Shown piece after piece: positions 16,200-24,535 of a stretch of DNA of 35,211 nucleotides. A program made the position numbers and the translations under genes. How positions within the stretch are numbered: position 1 is the first letter of the stretch; each line of letters begins with the position of its first letter. Source of the stretch: TTA-H9 sp002071415 (GTDB lineage Bacteria; Bacteroidota; Bacteroidia; Bacteroidales; TTA-H9). A model generated the notes under the pieces. That model was not told the DNA's origin. It did not search any database and saw only the letters and a program-made list of their open reading frames with translations. The stretch lies in contig DAONSX010000023.1 in the NCBI GenBank assembly GCA_035411425.1, positions 1 through 35,211 on the forward strand, written 5' to 3'.

Positions 16200-16725
16200 A
16201 GAAAAATGAAGGATGTGAGACAAGGTGGATGGTGATTAGTAATTTGTGATTGGTGGATGGATGAGTTAAAAGTTGAAAGTTTATAAAGGAAAAAGGGAGG
16301 AAGGGTGACGTGGGGACGAGGAGACTGGGAGACGAGGAGACGAGGGGACTGGTGGATAGTGGAGTGTGTCGATGGGGATGAGTTAAAAGTTCATAAAGTT
16401 AAAAACGGAGGAAGGAGGAATGGAGATAAGGGGACTGGGAGACGGAGAGACAAGAGAACTGAGAGATGAGGGGACGAAGAGACGAGGTCAATTGGTGGAT
16501 GGTGGATAGTGATTGGTTGGGGATTGTAGATAGCAGTTAGTGATTGAAGCTTGTTGGTTGTTAATTGTCAGTTGTAAGTTATTTGTTGTTAGTGGTTCGT
16601 TGTCAGTTGTTAGTGGTTCGTTGTCAGTTGAAATTTGCTTGTAATTTGGTAATTGTAAATTGTTGTTTCTCAGTTATAAGTTGTTCTTTGTTAGTTATTA
16701 GTTGGGGACTCGGGGGATGGGAAAA
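16200..16725 (+). repeat. G-rich modular repeat patch 2 (non-coding)
   Basis: This fills the gene-free stretch 16189-16763. It reuses the modules of patch 1: GTGGATGGTG (several places), GAGTTAAAAGTTGAAAGT running into GGGAGGAAGGG (16263-16305), GAGTTAAAAGTTCATAAAG running into GGAGGAAGG (about 16379-16415), many GGAGAC/GGGACTGGGAGACG units (16310-16480), and a T/G-rich GTTGTAAGTT-TTCGTTGTCAGTTG stretch (16550-16700). Orientation and rough order match patch 1. No protein frame or mobile-element end is seen. Confidence 0.8.
16585..16626 (+). repeat. Two perfect 21-bp tandem copies
   Basis: A 21-base unit beginning GTTGTTAGTGG and ending TTCGTTGTCA is present twice in direct tandem (16585-16605 and 16606-16626), followed by GTTG as the start of a third. 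It lies in the T/G-rich end of repeat patch 2. Confidence 0.9.
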
Positions 16726-16763
16726 ATAGGGAGTACATTTACATTCGTTTTACAGTGAACATG

Positions 16764-16799
16764 AAAAAAGCCGCTAACTTCATGGAGTGAGCGGCTTTT
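16764..16799 (-). terminator. Terminator of the 673-residue secreted protein gene
   Basis: AAAAGCCGCT (16766-16775) pairs perfectly with AGCGGCTTTT (16790-16799) around a 14-base loop. On the minus strand a T6 tract follows. It lies 19 bases after the stop codon of the gene at 16819-18840. Confidence 0.88.
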
Positions 16800-16818
16800 G
16801 AATGATTAGTTGTTGAGT

Positions 16819-18840
16819 TTATCTTACGACTAATTTACGGGTAAATGTATTACCATTCACGTTGAACCGAATGAAGTAAATACCTGTCTTAAGTGATGAA
16901 ATATCGACCTGAAGAGTTTGAATTCCCTGTGCAACCCTGCCATAAATCTGGCTTGTGAGTTTTTGCCCCGATACCGTAAAGATGTCGTAGCTAACAGTTG
17001 CAGATTTATCGAGGGTAAGAGAGAAATAAACCTGGTTTTCGGCAGGAGTAGGATAAGCCTCCGACAATGAAACATCCAGCATATTTAGCTGAGGAATACC
17101 CACACCGGGATTATTGCTGGAGAACACAAAATCAGCGTCAGTGTAATAGAAATCGGGTATATATTTAAACTGAACCCAACTATCCATTGAGGTAACATCG
17201 CTTAAGCCTTCTATTACAATGGGTATGGTGTATTTATTATTATCTGTAAATACATAACGAGAAAGGCAAGCGAAAAAAGATTCGTTATATACATCGGAGA
17301 AAAGGGTTACGTTGTTGGGTAGGTCGACATACTTGCCTCCAGTGAGGGTTCCGGTAGTTTTGTTGGCCATCAAGTCGAAGCCACGGCAGAAAACATTAGG
17401 AGAATTATTGTTGTCGGAGAAGGTGGGGTCGGTATCGAGCCATGTAACAAAAACCTTGGTACCATCCATAGTACTGGCTATCTGAGTACGATTATCTTCC
17501 GAGTTGTCACCCCAATTACCGCGGAATTGTTGTGGATAGCCCATTTTTTGAGCATACCAATTTATACCTCCATCAATTGAATAGATATCGAAGGCAGCGA
17601 AAGATTTTTCGGCGACTACAATCGAATAATCGCTATTACCTGTTACCCCAACAATTACACCAATATGAGGGTTACCAAATTTATCGACGACTATATCGCA
17701 GTCAAACGCTGTGGTATAGCCAATTTCTTCACGTGAAGGCAAAGGTGGATTATATAACACCGCCATCATACTATCGCTTAATAGTCCGTACACAATTTCC
17801 TTGATACCATTAGGTCCATCGAGCTGAACTTCGATAGGGCCCTGCCATGTTTGGCCAGCATCGGTCGATTTGAACAGTATAGGATAATAATTCAGCATCC
17901 CTGGGGTAGTGAGATTTTCATTATTAGCTAAGGCAACAATCCATGCAGTTTGACCATCAGGGCTGATTGCAACTCTTTGATTGGCTGGACGATTGTTACT
18001 CTCTGTATAAAGTTCAACTGTCTGAATCTCGTAATTAACATCTTTGGCTACATCGTCCCAGAGTCCCCGGAATACAATGATATTTCCTTGATAAACCACG
18101 CTTCCTGTTGCCCAATCCTGATCAATATCCGTAACAAGCACTACTCCATCTTTACTCACATCCATACCATCGGGGATATAAGTATAAGGAGGAGGGTTGT
18201 AAGAATAGAGATGTTTTGTGGTATCACTATTATCCATCAAACTGGATCTTCCATAGCTCAAACCTCCCCAAGTGGTAGCAGTACTGGAAAGGTTAGGAGC
18301 AAAGAATATAGCATAGGCATTGGCTGGATCGGTATTTCCTTCAGGGTTATAGATAACGCCTTGCGGGTAACGGGCAGCATCCAAGAAATATGTACCTCCA
18401 GAAATAGTGGAGTTATAGATTTCAACATTGCTCGACCAGTCACCTGGCTTGGCAGCTCCATTAATACCCCTGTCCATGGCAAGATAGCCAGAAAGACCCG
18501 GCGGAGTAGTTCCAGGACCCATTCTATGAATATTGATCACGGCATTCAGATTGTCGTCGGCAAAAACCATGGTTTTCTGGCCTCCACCATACCCATAAGT
18601 AAATGCGTTGGCCGAAGTACCAATAGGAATGACTGATACAATCCCTTTCTGACCTTTTTTGTATTCGCCCGGCAAAATAGTGGCAGCAGAAATGGGATTT
18701 TGTTGAACAGGTTCGATAGCAATCATTGGTCGTTCCGGAGCTTTAGCCTGTGGTAGGTTGGAACGCAATTTTGCAGCATTCTGGGCATTCAACCCAATAC
18801 CTGCAATCAAAAGAATGAATGTAATGTAGAGCTTTCTCAT
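16819..18840 (-). CDS. Secreted Asp-box protein with T9SS sorting domain
   Basis: 673 residues. A signal peptide (1-20, MRKLYITFILLIAGIGLNAQ) supports start 18840 over a longer in-frame extension. Asp-box motifs STDAGQTW (325-332) and SIDGGINW (421-428) suggest a beta-propeller of the BNR type. Sialidase catalytic motifs were not seen, so enzyme activity is not claimed. The last ~80 residues (592-673; SEAYPTPAENQVYF, TGIYFIRF, ending RKLVVR) form a type-A T9SS C-terminal domain, which sends the protein through the Por system to the surface or medium. It is transcribed alone with its own terminator, downstream of two related secreted proteins. The possible -7 box (TATCTTTA) is imperfect. Confidence 0.88.
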   Translation of the reverse strand: MRKLYITFILLIAGIGLNAQNAAKLRSNLPQAKAPERPMIAIEPVQQNPISAATILPGEYKKGQKGIVSVIPIGTSANAFTYGYGGGQKTMVFADDNLNAVINIHRMGPGTTPPGLSGYLAMDRGINGAAKPGDWSSNVEIYNSTISGGTYFLDAARYPQGVIYNPEGNTDPANAYAIFFAPNLSSTATTWGGLSYGRSSLMDNSDTTKHLYSYNPPPYTYIPDGMDVSKDGVVLVTDIDQDWATGSVVYQGNIIVFRGLWDDVAKDVNYEIQTVELYTESNNRPANQRVAISPDGQTAWIVALANNENLTTPGMLNYYPILFKSTDAGQTWQGPIEVQLDGPNGIKEIVYGLLSDSMMAVLYNPPLPSREEIGYTTAFDCDIVVDKFGNPHIGVIVGVTGNSDYSIVVAEKSFAAFDIYSIDGGINWYAQKMGYPQQFRGNWGDNSEDNRTQIASTMDGTKVFVTWLDTDPTFSDNNNSPNVFCRGFDLMANKTTGTLTGGKYVDLPNNVTLFSDVYNESFFACLSRYVFTDNNKYTIPIVIEGLSDVTSMDSWVQFKYIPDFYYTDADFVFSSNNPGVGIPQLNMLDVSLSEAYPTPAENQVYFSLTLDKSATVSYDIFTVSGQKLTSQIYGRVAQGIQTLQVDISSLKTGIYFIRFNVNGNTFTRKLVVR

Positions 18841-19036
18841 AGCAGTAAATTTTATGGCGTAAAGATACATGATTTTAATTGAATACGGTGCAAGAATTTC
18901 ATTATCTATTCTATTAAAAATCCCTTTAGAATTTGGATTCGAATCATTACTTCGCTGAAGATCAATGGAAAGAATAAGCATAATATGAATAAATAATTAA
19001 AAAATTTTCTTAATATCTTCTTAACCCTTGTTCGAC

Positions 19037-19072
19037 AAAAAAAAAGGCCATCCCTTCGAAGAGGACGGCCTT
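19037..19072 (-). terminator. Terminator of secreted-protein copy A
   Basis: On the minus strand AAGGCCGTCC pairs with GGATGGCCTT (one G-U pair) around a CTTCGA-type loop, followed by a run of nine Ts (19045-19037). Only the minus-strand RNA pairs perfectly; the plus-strand RNA has an A-C mismatch, so it is direction-specific. Confidence 0.88.
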
Positions 19073-20921
19073 TTCCCAAGATCGATTTTATCCTAATTAT
19101 TCACAACCATCTTCCTGGTCATGCTCTCATTGCCGCAACGTACAGTGTAAAAATAAATACCCGACTGTAAATTGCTCGTGTTGATCTCGAATATATGCTG
19201 ACCAGCATTTACATTGCCCTTGTCAATCACCATTACCTTCTGACCAGTAACAGTGCTTACACTCAAAATTAATCTATTCGGCTGGCCAACCTCTACCATC
19301 ACCTTCGTCATACCTTCCGATGGATTAGGATAATTCTGCTCTACGGCAAAAGTGTGCTTAGCAACTTCTTTTACTCCTACATACTCATTGATCTTCATGT
19401 AGGTAATGTAATTCGTCGTAGGTGGATCCTCATCCCCCCTTACCGATAAACCAGGCTCTTCATCCCTCTGATATATAATTGCTGGACAGCCTCCATCCAG
19501 CGTCGGACTGATTACAGGAAATACACACTCATCATAGATGTGAAAAATATTGGCAACCAAATCCGTGAAATCACTCCATGTCAATCCCTTATCATACGAA
19601 ACCCTCACCCACAAATGACGATAATCCTGCGAATCGGTATGATATCCCTCCGTTATGCTCACAAATACGGCATAAATAATATCATTATCATTGTCGTATA
19701 TGATCTGCGGCATCGAAGTCGGACTTAAATAATACAGGGGGTAACTCCCGCTGGTGAAGCCAATCAAATCTAAACTGCCATTCCCATTCACATCTTGCAT
19801 CCATCCTATTAATCTCCCATGCTCATACAATGTGTCGGGATGTAAAGCAATGGTATCGCCTCCCAACCATACCGGTATATCCGAATTCCAATAAGCCAAA
19901 CCATCCACCCAGGGAAACCAATAGGAACTCGACCCATCAGAATAGGAACGATTCACTCCAAAAGCCAAATGTATCTTCCCATACTTGTCGATTACTCCAT
20001 GGGCAGAGCCATCCGGACAATAAAACTTATCCGTAACCATTGAGGTGGAATAAAATGGATAGGGATGCTCCCATACGATTATCTTCTCCCACGTTTCACC
20101 GTTGTCGGTGGAATGCATGATGATTAGATCAGTTATATTATCACAGATTACAAAAGCAATATCATTCTCATAAGGAATGAGCCATGAGTATGAATCTCCT
20201 CCAAATCCCAAATAAAATTCCGAAGTCAAGCCATCGAGAAGCTGCCATTCTCCAAAGGTAGTACCTCCATCCTCCGACTTGCAATAAACAAGTGCGCCAT
20301 CCATATTTTGAAAGACAGTACCATTATTGCCAGTAGGGGCAGTAAGGGCGATTATGTGGACTGTGTTATGATCCTGACCCGTAGTAATCATTCTGGGCCA
20401 TAACATACCTGTTGCTCCCGAGGGGGGATTTAAAAATGACTGTTCCCAATTGCCACTGCCTTTAGTTTCACGTTTCGAAACCACCAAGGGCAAGGTTCCA
20501 CTCTGATGAGAAACCACGATCTCGCCATTGGGCCCACAAGGAGCATACGATGGCCACCCAGCTCTCACACTTTCGATGCGTAGAGTAGGATCGGGTCCCC
20601 ATGAAGAACCATTGTAATAATTATATCCAGTGCCACGGTCGGGATAAGCTGTTGGGTTTTTCCCAATCGTCCATACACCGGCCTTCGTACCATCCGGATA
20701 TACATACAAACGGCCATAGGGTGTGCAAGAATTGGAGGGAAGGTCATATATGGTCGTACCTATATCCTCTTCTATTGCATCGTTAACCGGATTTACATAA
20801 GGACTCACCACATTTACAGGGCTTATCCCTTCCGAAGTGGCTTTTTCCATTTTCACGGCTATGTTGCCGCCGTTTACCTTTACACGGGTAGTCTGGGCCA
20901 TTAACCCACTCACTACCAGCA
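19039..20921 (-). repeat. 1,883-bp duplicated block, copy A
   Basis: This block reads as identical to 21078-22960 (offset 2,039). It covers the terminator and all of the coding sequence except the first ~10 codons. The other reading frames across the block also match between copies, which supports base-level identity. Confidence 0.9.
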
Positions 20922-20952
20922 CACAAACTACAATTAAAGTAAATTTTCTCAT
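19093..20952 (-). CDS. Secreted Asp-box protein with T9SS sorting domain, copy A
   Basis: 619 residues with signal peptide 1-20 (MRKFTLIVVCVLVVSGLMAQ). Asp-box motifs SEDGGTTF (226-233), STDNGETW (281-288) and SYDKGLTW (452-459) indicate a propeller-like fold. DVNGNGSLD (387-395) resembles a calcium-binding EF-hand or FG-GAP loop. The T9SS C-terminal domain runs from about 537 (VEQNYPNPSEG) to the end (SGIYFYTV, MTRKMVVNN). No catalytic motif is recognised; carbohydrate or surface binding is a guess. Residues 12-619 are identical to copy B, while the first part of the signal peptide and the upstream region differ. Its best -7 box is TATTTTTA (20990-20983), one base off consensus. Confidence 0.9.
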   Translation of the reverse strand: MRKFTLIVVCVLVVSGLMAQTTRVKVNGGNIAVKMEKATSEGISPVNVVSPYVNPVNDAIEEDIGTTIYDLPSNSCTPYGRLYVYPDGTKAGVWTIGKNPTAYPDRGTGYNYYNGSSWGPDPTLRIESVRAGWPSYAPCGPNGEIVVSHQSGTLPLVVSKRETKGSGNWEQSFLNPPSGATGMLWPRMITTGQDHNTVHIIALTAPTGNNGTVFQNMDGALVYCKSEDGGTTFGEWQLLDGLTSEFYLGFGGDSYSWLIPYENDIAFVICDNITDLIIMHSTDNGETWEKIIVWEHPYPFYSTSMVTDKFYCPDGSAHGVIDKYGKIHLAFGVNRSYSDGSSSYWFPWVDGLAYWNSDIPVWLGGDTIALHPDTLYEHGRLIGWMQDVNGNGSLDLIGFTSGSYPLYYLSPTSMPQIIYDNDNDIIYAVFVSITEGYHTDSQDYRHLWVRVSYDKGLTWSDFTDLVANIFHIYDECVFPVISPTLDGGCPAIIYQRDEEPGLSVRGDEDPPTTNYITYMKINEYVGVKEVAKHTFAVEQNYPNPSEGMTKVMVEVGQPNRLILSVSTVTGQKVMVIDKGNVNAGQHIFEINTSNLQSGIYFYTVRCGNESMTRKMVVNN

Positions 20953-21077
20953 GGCGTTGGTTATTTGGTTAAAATAATGCTGTAAAAATAATACAATTTT
21001 TAATCAAATCATAAAAATATCATTCGATTTCAAAAAAATTCTTGAATGAAGTTCAAAATATGATGAGATGAATTAAT

Positions 21078-21111
21078 AAAAAAAGGCCATCCCTTCGAAG
21101 AGGACGGCCTT
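21078..21111 (-). terminator. Terminator of secreted-protein copy B
   Basis: The same hairpin as at 19044-19072, located at 21083-21111 with a shorter T tract. Identity with the copy A region stops within this T tract, so the hairpin travelled with the duplicated block. Confidence 0.88.
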
Positions 21112-22960
21112 TTCCCAAGATCGATTTTATCCTAATTATTCACAACCATCTTCCTGGTCATGCTCTCATTGCCGCAACGTACAGTGTAAAAATAAATACC
21201 CGACTGTAAATTGCTCGTGTTGATCTCGAATATATGCTGACCAGCATTTACATTGCCCTTGTCAATCACCATTACCTTCTGACCAGTAACAGTGCTTACA
21301 CTCAAAATTAATCTATTCGGCTGGCCAACCTCTACCATCACCTTCGTCATACCTTCCGATGGATTAGGATAATTCTGCTCTACGGCAAAAGTGTGCTTAG
21401 CAACTTCTTTTACTCCTACATACTCATTGATCTTCATGTAGGTAATGTAATTCGTCGTAGGTGGATCCTCATCCCCCCTTACCGATAAACCAGGCTCTTC
21501 ATCCCTCTGATATATAATTGCTGGACAGCCTCCATCCAGCGTCGGACTGATTACAGGAAATACACACTCATCATAGATGTGAAAAATATTGGCAACCAAA
21601 TCCGTGAAATCACTCCATGTCAATCCCTTATCATACGAAACCCTCACCCACAAATGACGATAATCCTGCGAATCGGTATGATATCCCTCCGTTATGCTCA
21701 CAAATACGGCATAAATAATATCATTATCATTGTCGTATATGATCTGCGGCATCGAAGTCGGACTTAAATAATACAGGGGGTAACTCCCGCTGGTGAAGCC
21801 AATCAAATCTAAACTGCCATTCCCATTCACATCTTGCATCCATCCTATTAATCTCCCATGCTCATACAATGTGTCGGGATGTAAAGCAATGGTATCGCCT
21901 CCCAACCATACCGGTATATCCGAATTCCAATAAGCCAAACCATCCACCCAGGGAAACCAATAGGAACTCGACCCATCAGAATAGGAACGATTCACTCCAA
22001 AAGCCAAATGTATCTTCCCATACTTGTCGATTACTCCATGGGCAGAGCCATCCGGACAATAAAACTTATCCGTAACCATTGAGGTGGAATAAAATGGATA
22101 GGGATGCTCCCATACGATTATCTTCTCCCACGTTTCACCGTTGTCGGTGGAATGCATGATGATTAGATCAGTTATATTATCACAGATTACAAAAGCAATA
22201 TCATTCTCATAAGGAATGAGCCATGAGTATGAATCTCCTCCAAATCCCAAATAAAATTCCGAAGTCAAGCCATCGAGAAGCTGCCATTCTCCAAAGGTAG
22301 TACCTCCATCCTCCGACTTGCAATAAACAAGTGCGCCATCCATATTTTGAAAGACAGTACCATTATTGCCAGTAGGGGCAGTAAGGGCGATTATGTGGAC
22401 TGTGTTATGATCCTGACCCGTAGTAATCATTCTGGGCCATAACATACCTGTTGCTCCCGAGGGGGGATTTAAAAATGACTGTTCCCAATTGCCACTGCCT
22501 TTAGTTTCACGTTTCGAAACCACCAAGGGCAAGGTTCCACTCTGATGAGAAACCACGATCTCGCCATTGGGCCCACAAGGAGCATACGATGGCCACCCAG
22601 CTCTCACACTTTCGATGCGTAGAGTAGGATCGGGTCCCCATGAAGAACCATTGTAATAATTATATCCAGTGCCACGGTCGGGATAAGCTGTTGGGTTTTT
22701 CCCAATCGTCCATACACCGGCCTTCGTACCATCCGGATATACATACAAACGGCCATAGGGTGTGCAAGAATTGGAGGGAAGGTCATATATGGTCGTACCT
22801 ATATCCTCTTCTATTGCATCGTTAACCGGATTTACATAAGGACTCACCACATTTACAGGGCTTATCCCTTCCGAAGTGGCTTTTTCCATTTTCACGGCTA
22901 TGTTGCCGCCGTTTACCTTTACACGGGTAGTCTGGGCCATTAACCCACTCACTACCAGCA
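21078..22960 (-). repeat. 1,883-bp duplicated block, copy B
   Basis: Partner of 19039-20921. Homology ends on one side inside the terminator T-run and on the other side inside the signal-peptide codons. The flanks beyond both ends are unrelated apart from the shared MRKFT start. Confidence 0.9.
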
Positions 22961-22991
22961 TTCCAACAAGAATGAATGTAAATTTCCTCAT
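21132..22991 (-). CDS. Secreted Asp-box protein with T9SS sorting domain, copy B
   Basis: 619 residues, the same mature protein as copy A: Asp boxes at 226, 281 and 452, the calcium-loop-like DVNGNGSLD at 387, and a T9SS tail from about 537. Only signal-peptide residues 6, 8, 10 and 11 differ (F-L-G-M instead of L-V-C-V). It has its own -7 box, TATTTTTG (23040-23033), which matches consensus fully where copy A has an imperfect one. The two copies may therefore be expressed at different levels or times while exporting the same product. It lies 178 bases downstream of the GNAT-like gene on the same strand. Confidence 0.9.
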   Translation of the reverse strand: MRKFTFILVGMLVVSGLMAQTTRVKVNGGNIAVKMEKATSEGISPVNVVSPYVNPVNDAIEEDIGTTIYDLPSNSCTPYGRLYVYPDGTKAGVWTIGKNPTAYPDRGTGYNYYNGSSWGPDPTLRIESVRAGWPSYAPCGPNGEIVVSHQSGTLPLVVSKRETKGSGNWEQSFLNPPSGATGMLWPRMITTGQDHNTVHIIALTAPTGNNGTVFQNMDGALVYCKSEDGGTTFGEWQLLDGLTSEFYLGFGGDSYSWLIPYENDIAFVICDNITDLIIMHSTDNGETWEKIIVWEHPYPFYSTSMVTDKFYCPDGSAHGVIDKYGKIHLAFGVNRSYSDGSSSYWFPWVDGLAYWNSDIPVWLGGDTIALHPDTLYEHGRLIGWMQDVNGNGSLDLIGFTSGSYPLYYLSPTSMPQIIYDNDNDIIYAVFVSITEGYHTDSQDYRHLWVRVSYDKGLTWSDFTDLVANIFHIYDECVFPVISPTLDGGCPAIIYQRDEEPGLSVRGDEDPPTTNYITYMKINEYVGVKEVAKHTFAVEQNYPNPSEGMTKVMVEVGQPNRLILSVSTVTGQKVMVIDKGNVNAGQHIFEINTSNLQSGIYFYTVRCGNESMTRKMVVNN

Positions 22992-23032
22992 AGATTTTTA
23001 GTTTAAAAAGGTTGATAATTATTAAATCACCA

Positions 23033-23040
23033 CAAAAATA
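23033..23040 (-). promoter_or_regulatory. -7 box of secreted-protein copy B
   Basis: TATTTTTG on the minus strand, an exact TAnnTTTG match, 41 bases before the ATG. The -33 region is weak. Confidence 0.45.
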
Positions 23041-23169
23041 TAATTTTTTTCAAGTGCAAGATTAATTCAGTAAAAAAAATATTGAATCATCCAAAATTAA
23101 TGATTCATGATAAATTCAATAGAGAATCATGTAAAAACACATTCATGATTTGCTTGAACTTTTTAAATA

Positions 23170-24318
23170 TCAGGTAATTGGAGCAAATGAAAGATTTTCG
23201 TCGAAGAACTTGCGCATGGTCCAATGTTCTTTTGCCTTAACTCCACCAACGGCCTTGAGCAAGGATTGCATTTTAGGGTTAAAGTCGCCTACCCAACTCA
23301 ATTCAAGTTCGTTATACCAAGGTTTTTTCTTGAATGCCTCATTCAAATGCCATATCAACCCTGCTTCGACACCATAGCGCTGAACTTTGGGAATGATGCC
23401 GAAAATGAGCATTCTGGCTCTATTCATTTTATGAGTTCTGACTCGGTAAAGCAATCTTAATTTATTCAACAGGTTTAGTTTGCCATAAAATGGTTTGATA
23501 ATCTGGTTCAGATCGGGGAAAACCACAAAAAATCCGCAAGGTTCGCCACGATAATAAGTAAACCAGATTAATTCTGGATCGATGATAGACCGACTTTCTT
23601 CAAAAGTTCGAATCAAAGTTTCAATTTCGATAGGAGCAAAATTCTCATGCCATTGCCATGCTTGGTCATAAATTTTCTTAAAATCGCCTGCATATTCTTG
23701 AATTTTGCTTACTTGGAGATGTCGGAATACAAATTCGGGCTTTTGCAGAATCCAATGGGCAATTTTCCAGAAACGTTCAGGAAAAGGAGCATGAATATCG
23801 AGATGTTTGGTAATTTGGCTATAATATCGTTTAAACCCATAATTTTCGAACAAACGCCGGTAATACGGAGGGTTATAATTCATTCCAAAGCCAGGATGCG
23901 TAAATCCTTCGACGAGCAACCCCCAAAACGAATCGTTTTCGCCAAAATTTATGGGACCATCCATAGCCTTCATCCCTTTTTGCTCGAGCCAGTGTTGACA
24001 ACTATTGAATAGCATGTCAGCAGCCTTTTCGTCGTCAATGCATTCGAAAAATCCCATACCACCTATGGGATATTCACCCTTATAAGCTTTTTTATAATTG
24101 ATGAAGGCGGCTACTCGACCAATCAATGTCCCTTTTTCTTTCAGCACCCAGCGTTCGGCTTCTCCATGCGAAAAAAATACATTTTGCCTTGGATCGAAAA
24201 TATCTTCAACGGTCTGATCGAGTGGACAAACCCACACAGGATCATTCCTATAAATTATTCTGGCCGTATCAAGAAACATCCGTGAGGTTCGCTTATCTGA
24301 TACTCGAATCAATTCCAT
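23170..24318 (-). CDS. GNAT-fold acyltransferase-like protein (YghO-like)
   Basis: 382 residues. The N-terminal half (DTARIIYRNDPVWVCPLDQ, then FINYKKAYKGEYPIGGMGFFECIDD) and the middle (GPINFGENDSFWGLLVEGF, MNYNPPYYRRLFENYGF) are typical of the large conserved YghO-like group, which has a GNAT N-acyltransferase-like fold. The C-terminal part (GIIPKVQRYGVEAGLIWHL, ELSWVGDFNPKMQSLLKAVGGV) resembles the acetyl-CoA-binding and closing strands of GNAT domains. It is cytoplasmic with no signal or TM helix. The substrate is unknown. It is divergent from the LptF/LptG-type permease gene and upstream of secreted copy B, with its own -7 box (24343-24336). Confidence 0.8.
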   Translation of the reverse strand: MELIRVSDKRTSRMFLDTARIIYRNDPVWVCPLDQTVEDIFDPRQNVFFSHGEAERWVLKEKGTLIGRVAAFINYKKAYKGEYPIGGMGFFECIDDEKAADMLFNSCQHWLEQKGMKAMDGPINFGENDSFWGLLVEGFTHPGFGMNYNPPYYRRLFENYGFKRYYSQITKHLDIHAPFPERFWKIAHWILQKPEFVFRHLQVSKIQEYAGDFKKIYDQAWQWHENFAPIEIETLIRTFEESRSIIDPELIWFTYYRGEPCGFFVVFPDLNQIIKPFYGKLNLLNKLRLLYRVRTHKMNRARMLIFGIIPKVQRYGVEAGLIWHLNEAFKKKPWYNELELSWVGDFNPKMQSLLKAVGGVKAKEHWTMRKFFDENLSFAPIT

Positions 24319-24335
24319 AGGAGTTACGATTTCGG

Positions 24336-24343
24336 CAAAATTA
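24336..24343 (-). promoter_or_regulatory. -7 box of the GNAT-like gene
   Basis: TAATTTTG on the minus strand, 17 bases before the ATG at 24318. TTTG lies 22 bases further upstream (24369-24366), slightly longer than the usual spacing. Confidence 0.5.
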
Positions 24344-24449
24344 AATTTTTTACTATTTATGCCTTCAAAATCAATTCAGCTGAAAACCCAACATGATAAA
24401 TAATTGAAAACCCGTTTAAAATTTCAAATATTTTTAATGTCAGATATTT

Positions 24450-24463
24450 ACACATCGATGTGT
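24450..24463. promoter_or_regulatory. Perfect 14-bp palindrome in the divergent GNAT/lptF spacer
   Basis: ACACATCGATGTGT is a perfect inverted repeat lying about 45 bases upstream of the lptF-type -7 box and 107 bases upstream of that of the GNAT-like gene. It could be an operator for an unknown dimeric regulator. No regulator gene is adjacent. Confidence 0.4.
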
Positions 24464-24508
24464 GAAACGGGTTTGCGATACGAAATCGCCGAATGGAGTG
24501 TTTCTTAT

Positions 24509-24516
24509 TAATTTTG
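24509..24516 (+). promoter_or_regulatory. -7 box of the LptF/LptG-type gene
   Basis: TAATTTTG, an exact consensus, 19 bases before the TTG start at 24536. The predicted leader is only about 12 bases. Confidence 0.5.
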
Positions 24517-24535
24517 CACAGTTAATTCAAGCGTC

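Noticed and set aside
18841..18981. 47-residue N-terminal extension of the first T9SS protein
   Set aside because: It precedes a normal signal peptide and contains no export or domain features.
19039..22960. Insertion sequence causing the duplication
   Set aside because: No transposase, terminal inverted repeats or target-site duplications were seen at the block ends.
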